A DNA stretch of 64,000 bases, from NCBI RefSeq assembly GCF_900105345.1, contig NZ_FNSN01000002.1, positions 18,745-82,744 of the forward strand, read 5' to 3'. The position numbers and the translations under genes were made by a program. Position 1 is the first letter of the stretch, and every line of letters begins with the position of its first letter. This document shows, one piece after another, positions 51,148 to 59,811 of this stretch. The notes beneath the pieces were generated by a model. That model worked only from the letters and a program-made list of their open reading frames with translations, did no database searches and was not told the DNA's origin. The DNA is from Arthrobacter woluwensis. GTDB taxonomy: Bacteria; Actinomycetota; Actinomycetes; Actinomycetales; Micrococcaceae.

Positions 51148-51407
51148 CAGAGACCAGCTTTCCCGCGCAAGGCGGACAGGTAATCGACGAAGAACTTCAG
51201 CACAGCCTCACCGATCCAACAAACCACCCGAACTCCGTCGTCCCACAAACGTTCGAGGACCTCCGGGTACCGGGAGCCCACGAGGAGAACGACCAGGACC
51301 CCAAAAGCCCAGGCCGCGGCCAACACCCATCCCGCCCCTGCAGGGTGTAGATCGTTAGCGGCCGTGGAGTTGGCCCGGCCGATGGGGTCTTTCGGTTCTT
51401 CATGCAT
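51147..51407 (-). CDS. Small membrane protein, 86 aa
   Basis: One clear hydrophobic helix at about residues 26-44 and an amphipathic C-terminal helix (VVCWIGEAVLKFFVDYL). Not recognised. It overlaps the preceding gene by eight bases and the following gene by one. Confidence 0.6.
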   Translation of the reverse strand: MHEEPKDPIGRANSTAANDLHPAGAGWVLAAAWAFGVLVVLLVGSRYPEVLERLWDDGVRVVCWIGEAVLKFFVDYLSALRGKAGL

Positions 51408-51726
51408 GGAGGGGTGTCCCTTCCTCGTGGAGGAGCCATTTCCAGATGAAATAGCCGCCGGCCGCGATAGCGGCCGCCATCACCGCGAGCCCGACCGGCA
51501 CCACAGCCGCTGCATCGTTCGTCAGCCTCGCTCCCAGCAGGAAGAGCAGGAAAAGAGCAATCATCGTCGCGGCGCGGCCCAGGCCGCGCTGGGTCTCTCG
51601 TCGGAGCGTTTCAGGGTCGATGCTTTCAAGGCTGGTCAGGGCTTGGGAGATTCGTTCCTCAGGGATTGGCTGCGGGATCCCGTGCAGATCGGTGATCCAC
51701 AGAGGGGCCGCGGGTGAGTGAGCCAT
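51400..51726 (-). CDS. Small membrane protein, 108 aa
   Basis: A cytoplasmic N-terminus of about 50 residues and two hydrophobic helices (AATMIALFLLFLLGA and AVMAAAIAAGGYFIWKW). AGGAGACATC precedes ATG 51726. Not recognised; probably part of the membrane transfer complex by position. Confidence 0.62.
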   Translation of the reverse strand: MAHSPAAPLWITDLHGIPQPIPEERISQALTSLESIDPETLRRETQRGLGRAATMIALFLLFLLGARLTNDAAAVVPVGLAVMAAAIAAGGYFIWKWLLHEEGTPLHA

Positions 51727-51749
51727 GATGTCTCCTGTTCTCTGACTTC

Positions 51750-52616
51750 TCAGCGGGCGTTCTGGCCGGTCGGTTCGGGGTGTATGTCAGTGCCTGCCCA
51801 GAGCTGTTCTTCGGGGAGGCTGAGGATCGTGTTGGCGACTTTGAGCAGGTGGGCCGCTTCGGCCAGGTACTGGCGTGCAGTGTTGATGGAGTACCCGGTG
51901 ACCGCACTCAATGTGGTTGGGGTGACTTGTGCGAAGCCGCCCTCGCGGACGGCGGCTTTGGTGATCGTTGCCGACCAGGAACCGTCTGCCCCGTCGTGGG
52001 GCAAACAGCCGTACAGGTCTTGCATCGTCGGGGCGCTCGTGCAGCCTTCCCTGTGCCGGCGTCGACGAGTGGCCAACGCCTGGACGACGACGGCGCCACA
52101 GCGTGAGACTTCGCGCCTGGAGTCCCTCAATGCCCCTTCACTGATGCCCAGTGCTATCGCGGCTGTCCGGATGTTCTGGTGCGAGAGCAGCGCTACCGTC
52201 CGGGTCCAGGACTCCGGGTTCGCAACGAACTTCGCGACTAGGGCGATGACCTCCCGGGCGTGGGCTGCCCCGTCAACGCGAGAGGCGACGTCGCCGGCGA
52301 AATCCTGCTCGCTGACCGACAGATCCGTGTCAGCCCCGACGGCAGCGGCGCGGAGCTTGGCATCCAGACGGCCACGGGAGACTGCTTTGTCGCACTGGTC
52401 TTTCGCCCGCCGCTGAGCAATGCGGGTCACCCAGGCACGGAGACTGCCCTTCATCGGGTCGTATGATCCCAAGGACTTCAGCACTGACAGGCCGGTTTCA
52501 GCGACGACATCATCGAGCTCGTCGACCAGGCCGTACTTCCCTAGCTCGTAGCGCACGATCCGCCTCGTTGAATCGTCCAGCACGAGTTCCGCGGCTTGCT
52601 GCTGCAGTGTGCTCAT
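51750..52616 (-). CDS. Sigma70-like (ECF-type) transcription factor encoded on the plasmid
   Basis: A 288-aa protein. Residues 30-75 resemble sigma region 2: ELDDVVAETGLSVLKSLGSYDP, then GSLRAWVTRIAQRRAKDQ. Around residue 155 a helix-turn-helix of region 4 type follows (IRTAAIALGISEGALRDSRREV), and a second possible helix-turn-helix lies near 240 (TLSAVTGYSINTARQYLAEA). The C-terminal 100 residues are extra compared with a minimal ECF factor. It could direct RNA polymerase to the TGTCA-N21-GGGAAC elements; this is a hypothesis. It overlaps the gene upstream by four bases. Confidence 0.7.
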   Translation of the reverse strand: MSTLQQQAAELVLDDSTRRIVRYELGKYGLVDELDDVVAETGLSVLKSLGSYDPMKGSLRAWVTRIAQRRAKDQCDKAVSRGRLDAKLRAAAVGADTDLSVSEQDFAGDVASRVDGAAHAREVIALVAKFVANPESWTRTVALLSHQNIRTAAIALGISEGALRDSRREVSRCGAVVVQALATRRRRHREGCTSAPTMQDLYGCLPHDGADGSWSATITKAAVREGGFAQVTPTTLSAVTGYSINTARQYLAEAAHLLKVANTILSLPEEQLWAGTDIHPEPTGQNAR

Positions 52617-53515
52617 CGCCCGCTCACACCTGAAGTTGCGGCGGGGTCCTCGGCGAAGAGCTCCGGTCGGGACTTCTTCAGCTCATCCAGCCGCCGACGC
52701 CCGGTCCGGGCAGAAACACCCAAGAACTTGGCGGCGCCGGCACCGGTAGGAATGCGCCCGGCTTCTTCTTCCATCAAGACCCACGTCGCCAGATCCAGGG
52801 GCTTCTTCCGGGAACCGCCCACCACTTCCAGACTGGCCCGTGTCGGTTCGGCGGTCTCCTGCTGAGGCGGCTGAACCTCCTCTGCGGGGACGGTGGATGT
52901 CTCCTTCAGTTCCTGAAAGATGGGGTCCTCCCCCACCCTGGGATCCTCCGCGGAGGCAGGGCTCTCCGAAGAGGGTCCCTCCTCGGGGTGTGGTTCGGTC
53001 ACGAGAGAGGCTTCGATCTGGCGTGCTGGGGTGGCGACAGGCTGTACTTCCTGCAGGACAGTCTCATGCTCGTCCGCGGCGGGATGGGCGTGTCGGATGA
53101 TCAGGCGGCCGAGTTCTTCGGTTGCCGCGAACACGGCGACGGGGGCCATGGCGGCCACGCCGGCGCCCACGATGGCCTGGAGAAGGTTCTCGTGAGTCAC
53201 GGAGAGGGCATGAGCTGCGTTGGCGATGACCGAGAGGACGGTGAATCCCGACAACGCGACCCAGGACGGCCACGTCGCCTCTCCCCGGTGTCGGTGAATG
53301 AGCACCGAGAGGGTGTAGGCCAAGATCGCCACGTCCACAAACACCGGAACGGCCCACCGAAGCCAGGACGGAAGACCCGCCCAGGTCGCTACTTCATGCA
53401 GGCCAGCAAAAGACACCATGAAGCTCGCCACAGCAAGGAATGCCACCAACGCCACGGTGAACCACAGCGTCCGGGGAGAGTCAGGATTGATCCTGTCACC
53501 GGGCATGGATTTCAT
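52613..53515 (-). CDS. DUF2637-type membrane protein with C-terminal helix-turn-helix
   Basis: Four hydrophobic segments in residues 15-130 (with WAVPVFVDVAILAYTLSVLIHR and SGFTVLSVIANAAHA) match the DUF2637/Spd-like proteins of actinobacterial plasmids. A Pro/Glu-rich linker follows, then a DNA-binding-like end: AGAAKFLGVSARTGRRRLDEL. A membrane protein with a cytoplasmic helix-turn-helix could anchor plasmid DNA or sense the envelope. ATG 53515 is preceded by GGGAGG at good distance; it overlaps the upstream gene by 20 bases. Confidence 0.78.
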   Translation of the reverse strand: MKSMPGDRINPDSPRTLWFTVALVAFLAVASFMVSFAGLHEVATWAGLPSWLRWAVPVFVDVAILAYTLSVLIHRHRGEATWPSWVALSGFTVLSVIANAAHALSVTHENLLQAIVGAGVAAMAPVAVFAATEELGRLIIRHAHPAADEHETVLQEVQPVATPARQIEASLVTEPHPEEGPSSESPASAEDPRVGEDPIFQELKETSTVPAEEVQPPQQETAEPTRASLEVVGGSRKKPLDLATWVLMEEEAGRIPTGAGAAKFLGVSARTGRRRLDELKKSRPELFAEDPAATSGVSGR

Positions 53516-54308
53516 CGAGCACCTCCCCCAGGATCGTGATCGCGTCCTGCACGTTGTTGGCCATCTCCAAGACACTGTCGTTCTCGGGCTCCGGGCTCAA
53601 GGCGCGCAGGAGGTGTCCGAGAGCGAGAATCCCTCGAGAGGATGCGATACCGAGCTGCAGGACGTCCTCAGCTTCTTCGTCAGTACCGGGGAGCAGCTGG
53701 GGGCCGTTCATGACCTCATGGGCCAGACTGATCACCAGCGGCAAGGGAGCCTTCGAAGAAGCCGTGAGCTTCCTGACCGCCGCCAACCGGTCTTTGCCCG
53801 GCGGAACTGCGGGGGCGGAAACATCCAGCAGGCCGATGCCCATCTGCGCCGGAAGAACATCTCCCATCTCGACGTCCTGAACCGCAGCCGTATTGTGCGC
53901 GGTAGCCGCCGCCGGGTAATTCTTGCCATCAACCCCCAGGACTTCGGCCCCGGCAACTTCAGGAACACTCGAGGAGGCGATCGCCGCATGGACCGTGCCG
54001 ACACCTAGACCCGTCACGGCACCAATCGCCCTGACGCTCAGTCCGGCACTCCGCAGCGAATCGATGACCTGTTGACGCTCTTCCCTCGGCGGCTGCATTG
54101 GCAGACTCCCGAACTCGCGGGTGCAGTACTCGTCCCAGGACCCGTACCCCAACACCGACCAGGCCTGAGACCGGTAGGCGTCTTTCACGAGCTCCCACAG
54201 GCCTTCCAGCCCCAAGCGAATCCGGTTCGTCAGCTCCCGGGCCTGGACAGCATCCACCTGCTGCTCCCGGAAGGGAGTCTGCGCGACTGCCACCACATGA
54301 GCTTCCAC
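53496..54308 (-). CDS. Plasmid-type DNA-binding protein with helix-turn-helix
   Basis: A 270-aa protein. The N-terminal part (WSVLGYGSWDEYCTREFG) and the helix-turn-helix (SAGLSVRAIGAVTGLGVGTVHAAI) followed by VLGVDGKNYPA form a combination common in actinobacterial plasmid regulators of ParB-like or KorB-like look. The C-terminal half is helical. It may repress transfer genes or bind partition sites; I cannot tell which. Confidence 0.65.
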   Translation of the reverse strand: MEAHVVAVAQTPFREQQVDAVQARELTNRIRLGLEGLWELVKDAYRSQAWSVLGYGSWDEYCTREFGSLPMQPPREERQQVIDSLRSAGLSVRAIGAVTGLGVGTVHAAIASSSVPEVAGAEVLGVDGKNYPAAATAHNTAAVQDVEMGDVLPAQMGIGLLDVSAPAVPPGKDRLAAVRKLTASSKAPLPLVISLAHEVMNGPQLLPGTDEEAEDVLQLGIASSRGILALGHLLRALSPEPENDSVLEMANNVQDAITILGEVLDEIHAR

Positions 54309-54369
54309 CGTGTTTTCCTCCTCCTCCTTGCTTGGTGATCAATGACCGGGATTTGCAACACCTGCGGGC

Positions 54370-55164
54370 TTAGGGGCAGGAGTAGACGGTCAGGGTGCCG
54401 GAGCGTCCATTGACCTGGCCGTCGAGGGCGAAGGTGCCGGCGATCTTCATCCCGGCCCGCTGGTACCCGACCACCCCGGGGTGGATCACGTACCCTTCTG
54501 CGCCGTCCAGGGTGCTGCCCCAGGCCGAGGCGACCTGGACGCACCCGCCCGTGAAGGGCACGAATCCAGGAGCTCCCAGCCCCATCCGGGCCGCATTGAT
54601 CGAAGAGAGCGTCTGCGGCGGGTAATGGTTCTCCTGAACCGGCGGCTGCGGCGCCGGAACGGGCGCCGGCGCCGGGGCAGGCTTAGGCGCCGCGGGCTTG
54701 GGAGCGGGCGCCGCGGGCGCCGGTGCCGGAACCCAGCCGCCACCGTTGGAACCACTGGTACCGGAGCCTCCGCTACTGCCCTGGGCCGGTGCGCCGGCCT
54801 GCGGGATCTGCCCCTCAGCGGTTCCGGTGTCAGGCTGCGACTGCGACGTCGCCGACCCGGCGGCCGGGGCCTGGGCCGCGGATGCCGTGCTCTTCGGGGC
54901 GGGCTTGGCCTTCGCTTTGGCCGCGACCGGCTTCTTCGTCGCGGTGGGCTTCGGGGACGGTGACGCCGTCGTGGTCGACGGCGTGGCCACCGGGGCCTGC
55001 GATGTCGCCACCGCGGCCGGTTCGGCCGTGGGCTGGTTGGTGGCCACGAGGATCCCGGCGATCGCCCCTGCGATCACCACGGCGGGGATACCGAATGTCA
55101 CGATCCTCTTGGCGCGGCGGCTGGGCTGCGGTTCCGTTTCTGGGGTTTCTGCCTGGTGCTCCAT
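54370..55164 (-). CDS. Membrane-anchored protein with Pro/Ala-rich stalk
   Basis: A 264-aa protein with one membrane helix at about residues 23-42, a long Ser/Thr/Ala/Pro region that includes a PAPAP-type stalk (about 145-175), and a small C-terminal domain from about 190 (GFVPFTGGCVQVASAWG, ending VYSCP with two cysteines). The architecture suggests a wall-spanning protein that displays its C-terminal domain outside the peptidoglycan. It is followed by regulator genes and preceded by the sortase gene. Confidence 0.7.
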   Translation of the reverse strand: MEHQAETPETEPQPSRRAKRIVTFGIPAVVIAGAIAGILVATNQPTAEPAAVATSQAPVATPSTTTASPSPKPTATKKPVAAKAKAKPAPKSTASAAQAPAAGSATSQSQPDTGTAEGQIPQAGAPAQGSSGGSGTSGSNGGGWVPAPAPAAPAPKPAAPKPAPAPAPVPAPQPPVQENHYPPQTLSSINAARMGLGAPGFVPFTGGCVQVASAWGSTLDGAEGYVIHPGVVGYQRAGMKIAGTFALDGQVNGRSGTLTVYSCP

Positions 55165-55203
55165 GGTGAACCTTCCTCCAAAGGTGTTGAGTGAGTGAAT
55201 CTG

Positions 55204-55884
55204 TTAGGCCGGGACGGCGGTGATGACGGTGTTGTCCCGGTAGTTCAGGGACCCGTCCGGCAGGGTGATGACCGGTCCCCCGCAGGTGGCCAGGGCCAGG
55301 GTGCGGGGGCCGGTGGTGATGAACAGCCCAGTGGGGAGCTTGGTCTTGGTGTAGGTGGCGAGGCTTGTCACCCGCCACGAGCGCAAAGCTCCGTCGGCGT
55401 CGACCGTGAACACGGCCGCGCCGGGAGCGACGCCGGAGATCTCCGATATCGGGGCCAGGGACCCGTCGGCGTGGTCGACGTGCCCGGCCAAGAACGTGGT
55501 CCCCTGCATGGCGGTCAACGGGGAGGTGCTCTTCAGCCAGGCGATCTCCGGGGCTTCCGGGATCACCATGCGCCCCGCGCCCGGGCCGGTGGTGCCGGTC
55601 GGCATGAACGGCAGCTCCAAGCCCAGCGACGGGATGCTCACTGTGTTCTTCCCGGGCTTGTTCGCCGGGGCCTTGATCGGCGTCAACGCCGCGCCGGCCG
55701 CAACCGTGAACGGTGCCGCCGGTTCGGGGCGGGCCGCCTCTGCAGGGGCCGTGGCCGTCAGGTACGAGTACGCGCCGACGACGGTGCCGACGAGGCCGCC
55801 CCCAAGCAGCAGGAGACCGAGAACGCTACGCCGCGACGTCGTTGTCGAGCGGTTCAGGTGCCGGGGAGCGTGCCCGTTACTCAT
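55204..55884 (-). CDS. Sortase (actinobacterial class E/F-like)
   Basis: A 226-aa protein with an N-terminal membrane helix (residues 20-42) and the sortase catalytic residues: TFLAGHVDH with His135, LALATCGG with Cys201, and NYRDN with Arg216. Sortases attach surface proteins to the cell wall. Its probable client is the large surface protein at 56972-59230 or another stalk protein of this region. ATG 55884 is chosen; the longer frame to 55911 overlaps the previous gene. The two genes overlap by eight bases. Confidence 0.9.
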   Translation of the reverse strand: MSNGHAPRHLNRSTTTSRRSVLGLLLLGGGLVGTVVGAYSYLTATAPAEAARPEPAAPFTVAAGAALTPIKAPANKPGKNTVSIPSLGLELPFMPTGTTGPGAGRMVIPEAPEIAWLKSTSPLTAMQGTTFLAGHVDHADGSLAPISEISGVAPGAAVFTVDADGALRSWRVTSLATYTKTKLPTGLFITTGPRTLALATCGGPVITLPDGSLNYRDNTVITAVPA

Positions 55885-56104
55885 GCTCAGCCCCCAGCTC
55901 GGGGACCACATTCAGTCGCCCTGCAATGAGGGCGAGGGCTGACCCGACGAGCTGCAGGACGGCGCCGGCCAGGACCATGCTGAGCAGATAGATGGCGTCG
56001 GTGAAGCCCAAGAAGAGGCCTGCGAGACTAACGATGCCGGCGATGACGCTGAAGGTCATTGAAACAATGCAGACAGCCTGGTGAACGCTGGGTGTGACAG
56101 TCAA
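55877..56104 (-). CDS. Small membrane protein, 75 aa, two helices
   Basis: Starts at TTG 56104 with AGGAGG seven bases upstream; the longer open frame to 56341 is an out-of-frame reading of the next gene. Two hydrophobic segments fill most of the sequence. Not recognised. It overlaps the sortase start and is presumably part of the same membrane complex or operon. Confidence 0.7.
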   Translation of the reverse strand: MTVTPSVHQAVCIVSMTFSVIAGIVSLAGLFLGFTDAIYLLSMVLAGAVLQLVGSALALIAGRLNVVPELGAEHE

Positions 56105-56132
56105 TTGCTTTCCTCCTGGTGTGCGGAGCTTG

Positions 56133-56705
56133 TTAGTCGAGTTCCCACTGGGGTTGTGAATCATCGAAGCGCCAGGCATCCGCAAAGCCGTGTGCGGTGA
56201 AGATCGCCTCGACCTCCCGGGCGATCCGAGCGTCTGTGAGCTGCTGGTTGGTGGTGAGACCGAAAGAGGACACAGCGACTTCGATTCGGGCATCGGCAGA
56301 GACGAACAGGAACACATCCAGCCAAGGAGCCAGACCTTCACGGGTGCCCCAGTCCCACAGTTGCGTGTACATCGCAGCGTGCTCGGGCTTCCCCCAGACC
56401 AATCCCTCCGGGTGCTCCGAGACTAGGGCCGGCCAGTTGATCGGGTCCCAGTACCGGGCGAACTGCGGCCACCCAGCCTCCACACCCCGGATCGGGAACC
56501 CTCGAACCGCGGCCAGGAACCAGCCCGGCAAGGGGCTGGACTCGGGCAGAAAGTACGGGCCGTTGTGGAAACCTGTCACGTCCTCCCACAGCCGCTCGGC
56601 CAGTCTCAGAGCCGGTACGCTGAACGCCTCAACATAATCCGTGGACTGGTACAGGTACCCCGTCTGCCTCAGCCGGGCAAGCTCAATACTTGTTGCTTCA
56701 GTCAT
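56133..56705 (-). CDS. Hypothetical protein, 190 aa
   Basis: Not recognised. A soluble protein rich in Trp, Phe and Pro (FHNGPYFLPESSPLPGWFLAAVRG, PEHAAMYTQLWDWG). ATG 56705 follows AGGAGG at good distance. It is the first gene of the long minus-strand operon that runs towards 49045, separated from the surface-protein gene by a terminator at 56901-56948. Confidence 0.65.
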   Translation of the reverse strand: MTEATSIELARLRQTGYLYQSTDYVEAFSVPALRLAERLWEDVTGFHNGPYFLPESSPLPGWFLAAVRGFPIRGVEAGWPQFARYWDPINWPALVSEHPEGLVWGKPEHAAMYTQLWDWGTREGLAPWLDVFLFVSADARIEVAVSSFGLTTNQQLTDARIAREVEAIFTAHGFADAWRFDDSQPQWELD

Positions 56706-56900
56706 GAGGTCCCTCCTTTTTCTGTGGTGGTCATCTGTTGTGATCGGTGGTTTAAGGACGCTTCTATGTCTGTCAACTGGGGATTGGTGTCGCATGGAGG
56801 GTGTTCAGTAGGTTCGGGTGCGGAGCGCCTGGAGTGTGGTGCGTGATCTGCCTGGCGTCCGCACCCGGTGTTGGGGGGTGGGGAGTCGTTGAAGGGGGTG

Positions 56901-56948
56901 AAGGAACGCGGGGAGAGTGTTGGTCGAGGGGGCCTCCCCGCGCTCCTT
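56901..56948 (-). terminator. Terminator of the surface-protein gene
   Basis: AAGGAACGCGGGGAG (56901-56915) pairs with 56934-56948 with one mismatch, 23 bp after the stop codon of the surface-protein gene. Confidence 0.7.
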
Positions 56949-56971
56949 CATGAGCCGATCAGCAGGGAGGA

Positions 56972-59230
56972 CTACTTATCGGCCGTCTTGCGGCGGCGTG
57001 CCATGATCAGCACGCCGGTGAGGGCAGCCAGCACGCCCGCGCCGATACCGGCGGCCGGGCCTGCGAGGTTGCTGGTCGGTTCGGCCTGGGCGTGGCCGGT
57101 GGGGACCTCGGGCTGCGTCACGACGCTGGCCGGGACCACGGGCTTGGGCGCGTTCGGCAGGACCGGCTTCTCCGGGGTGACGGGCTTGTTCGGGGCGAAA
57201 CCGATCACGATCTCGTCCTTCTCACCGCACTTACCGGTGTGGAGGATGCTCTCGGTGGCCTTGCCGTCCTTGTCGGTCACGGTGACCTTCAAGGTCTCGA
57301 CATAGCCGTAGGTGCCCTCGTGCTTGATCTCGTGGCTCGGGTACGTGATGTTCCCGGGACCGGTGACCTTCTGCCATTGGGAGGTGTAGGACGGGTTCAG
57401 GCACACGGCCTGAGCGGAACCGTCCGTGGAGTTGTCGAACTTGAACTGATCGACCTTGGTCTCCACGACCACGCCCTCACCCGAAGGCACGGTGCCGGAG
57501 AGGACGCCGGTGTCGTGGGCGGTGACCGGCACGGTGCCGTTCTCGGAGGCCTTGGTGACGATCGTGGGCTTGGTCAGCTTCACGGTCTCGTTGGGCAGCT
57601 GGTGCTTGCCCGTCCAGCCGGTGGTGGTGGCTGTGGGGGCCACGGTCTCCTGCCAGTAGAGGCAGCCCTCGCCCTTGTTCTCTTCCCAGACCTTGATCAC
57701 CAGATCCCACGGGACCGAAAGTCCCGGGGTGGTCCAGGTGCCGTTGCCCTTGACGTCGGTCTTGACGGTGCCGACGAGCTGCGCGTCCGCCGGGGCCTTG
57801 TCGGTACCGGCAGCGTCAGCCTTGCACTGGGCCGTCAGGTACAGGTTTGAGACCACGGTCAGGGTCTGGCCCTGGTAGTTGCCGGACACGCTCACGGAGT
57901 CGGTGACGACGCCGTTCTTGATGTCCGCGGCCTTGGTGACGACCTGCGGGGTGAACTTCTGCAGGGTCTCTTCGCCGTCGGCGTTGAAGGGTGCCTTCCA
58001 GTCCCCGATGAAGAACTCCTGCTGATCGGCAGGCTGGTTCTTCTTCGTGAAGGACGCGACCGGGTAGTACCAGCCGGCCTTGTCGGACTTCTTGTCCGCG
58101 GTGACGGTGATGTCGCCGGCCTTGGTAGCAGTGCCCTGACCCTTCGCGAACGGGGTCGCACCGGCCGGGACGGTAGCGATGTTCTTCTGCTCCACCTTCG
58201 TGGGCGAGTAGTACCAGGTCACGTCGAACTTCGCAGTCACTCCGGGGATCCAGGGGCTCCCGGCGGCGGCCGAGACGTGCAGGACGTCAGTCAGGGTCTC
58301 CCCTGCCTTGACCTCGACCACGGCGGTGGAGGTCGCCTGCGGCTGGAAGGACACGGTGGCCTGGACGTCGGCCGAGACTCCCCGGACCTTCGTCACGCCC
58401 GGGGAGGCGAGCTGCTTCTGCTTGCCCGGCTGGGAGTAGGTCTCCAACCAGCCGGCCACGAGGTTCTGAGTTTCCTCAGTCACCACGACCGGGCCGGTCT
58501 GGGTGGCGTGCCACGCCGGGGAAGACCCCGCCGCGCCCGTCCAGACATTCTTCCCGGTCGAGTCGAACACCGCACCACCGGAGAGGGTGAGGGTCACCTG
58601 CGCGGCGACCGTGCCGGTGGCCGAGTTGACCTGGGTGTTCTCCACGGTGCCGGACTTCGCATCCGAGAGCACCAGCTGGGGCTTGACGTTGTACTTGCCC
58701 GTGTGACCGGCCGAGGCCGCCCACATCTGATCCGCCAGCGCCTTCGTCGCAGCACCCTCAGGGGTCTGGGCGAGGTAGGTCAGGATCGGGTCCTGGTTGC
58801 CCTCGTAGTAGATGTGGCTGGCATACGCCTTAGCCGCATCGTTCTCCGACGTCGAGGCATAGTTCGCGAAGATCCAGGCCATACGGGCCGCGCCCTGCGA
58901 ACTGTCCTGGCCCCTGCTCCAGGTACCCGAGGCATCGAACGGCACCCCGAACTCACCGCAGAACGTCCGGACGTTGTTCAACCAGTAGGAGCCCAGCACG
59001 ACGTTCGTGACCGAGGCCCCTCCCCCACTGCCGTTGTAAATCTGGCCCGTCGCTGCATTCTGATCACCATTCGGCAGCGACGCGCCCGGGGCCGGGTTGT
59101 TGTAGCTGGACACCGCGGCATTCGCCGCCGGCGCCACCCCCACCAATGCGACACCCGAGAGGACCGCCGCAGCGGCCACCCCCGACATCACACGCCGTGC
59201 CCCCAAACGAGGCTTGCTTTGGACTTTCAA
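56972..59230 (-). CDS. Secreted cell-surface protein with C-terminal membrane anchor
   Basis: A 752-aa protein starting at TTG 59230, five bases after AAGGAG. It has a signal peptide (RRVMSGVAAAAVLSG through APAANAA), an N-terminal domain with TFCGEFGVPFDASG that loosely recalls thioester domains of Gram-positive adhesins, and several beta-rich repeats that each pair cysteines (CLYW, CLNPS, GKCGEK). The end has a hydrophobic helix and RRRKTADK, the usual cell-wall sorting tail, but no LPXTG; the nearest sequence is NLAGPAAG. It may be a sortase client with a divergent motif or stay membrane-anchored. Likely job: mating contact or attachment. Confidence 0.8.
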   Translation of the reverse strand: MKVQSKPRLGARRVMSGVAAAAVLSGVALVGVAPAANAAVSSYNNPAPGASLPNGDQNAATGQIYNGSGGGASVTNVVLGSYWLNNVRTFCGEFGVPFDASGTWSRGQDSSQGAARMAWIFANYASTSENDAAKAYASHIYYEGNQDPILTYLAQTPEGAATKALADQMWAASAGHTGKYNVKPQLVLSDAKSGTVENTQVNSATGTVAAQVTLTLSGGAVFDSTGKNVWTGAAGSSPAWHATQTGPVVVTEETQNLVAGWLETYSQPGKQKQLASPGVTKVRGVSADVQATVSFQPQATSTAVVEVKAGETLTDVLHVSAAAGSPWIPGVTAKFDVTWYYSPTKVEQKNIATVPAGATPFAKGQGTATKAGDITVTADKKSDKAGWYYPVASFTKKNQPADQQEFFIGDWKAPFNADGEETLQKFTPQVVTKAADIKNGVVTDSVSVSGNYQGQTLTVVSNLYLTAQCKADAAGTDKAPADAQLVGTVKTDVKGNGTWTTPGLSVPWDLVIKVWEENKGEGCLYWQETVAPTATTTGWTGKHQLPNETVKLTKPTIVTKASENGTVPVTAHDTGVLSGTVPSGEGVVVETKVDQFKFDNSTDGSAQAVCLNPSYTSQWQKVTGPGNITYPSHEIKHEGTYGYVETLKVTVTDKDGKATESILHTGKCGEKDEIVIGFAPNKPVTPEKPVLPNAPKPVVPASVVTQPEVPTGHAQAEPTSNLAGPAAGIGAGVLAALTGVLIMARRRKTADK

Positions 59231-59300
59231 GGCTTCTCCTTGGTCGAGCGTTCGGACTCCAGTCGGAGTCTTCATGGGCTGCGAGGCAGCTCCACCGCGT

Positions 59301-59348
59301 ACCCTACCTATATCTAGACGCATAATCAATAAACAGATGTGCGTAGAT
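59301..59348 (-). promoter_or_regulatory. Promoter of the surface-protein gene with overlapping dyad
   Basis: Minus strand: TTGATT (59329-59324), 17 bp, TAGGGT (59306-59301). The same segment holds an imperfect dyad ATCTA-N2-CGCA (59312-59322) and TGCGTAGAT (59340-59348), suited to binding by the divergently encoded winged-helix protein. Confidence 0.5.
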
Positions 59349-59379
59349 TGTCTATGTACCCGTCCAGGAAGAGTATGCC

Positions 59380-59760
59380 GTGTCTGCTAAGTTCTCAGAT
59401 GTGCCAAAGATCGTCCCCCCTAGTCATGACTCGTGGTCAGCCGAAGCTGAGACCGCGATGGCGCTGCTGTCCACGGGCTTGAGAGTCAGTGTCATGGCTT
59501 ATCTGAACTCTGCTGAAGGACGCGAGGGTGTCACGAAGGCGATGATCGCGGACGCGACTGGAGTCTCGATGGGGACGATCAACGCGACGCTGATCGAAGC
59601 AGAAAAACGCGGTCTGCTGACGGTGAAGGTCGATCGGGTCCCCAGTCAGGGAGGCGTCAATCGGTACTACCTTGACCATGAAAAATATGAATCCGCCGTC
59701 CAGGCATGGCTAGATTTCGCGCTAGGCAAGGGATTCACCGACGAGAATTTCCGTCGATAA
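59380..59760 (+). CDS. Winged-helix transcriptional regulator, 126 aa
   Basis: Residues 25-105 form an ArsR/MarR-like winged helix: VMAYLNSAEG, KAMIADATGVSMGTINATLIEAEKRGLL, then the wing VKVDRVPSQGGVNRYYL. No metal-binding cysteines are present. It starts at GTG 59380 after AGGAAG, divergent from the surface-protein gene, with a dyad between them, so it probably controls that gene and itself. Confidence 0.78.
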   Translation: MSAKFSDVPKIVPPSHDSWSAEAETAMALLSTGLRVSVMAYLNSAEGREGVTKAMIADATGVSMGTINATLIEAEKRGLLTVKVDRVPSQGGVNRYYLDHEKYESAVQAWLDFALGKGFTDENFRR

Positions 59761-59766
59761 AGCAAC

Positions 59767-59804
59767 AAAGAGGGGCGGACAGCAACTGCTGTCCGCCCCT
59801 CTTT
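59767..59804. terminator. Bidirectional terminator
   Basis: An 18-bp perfect stem (59767-59784 with 59787-59804), flanked by A-rich and T-rich ends (AAAG and CTTT), between convergent genes. Confidence 0.88.
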
Positions 59805-59811
59805 CATGCTC

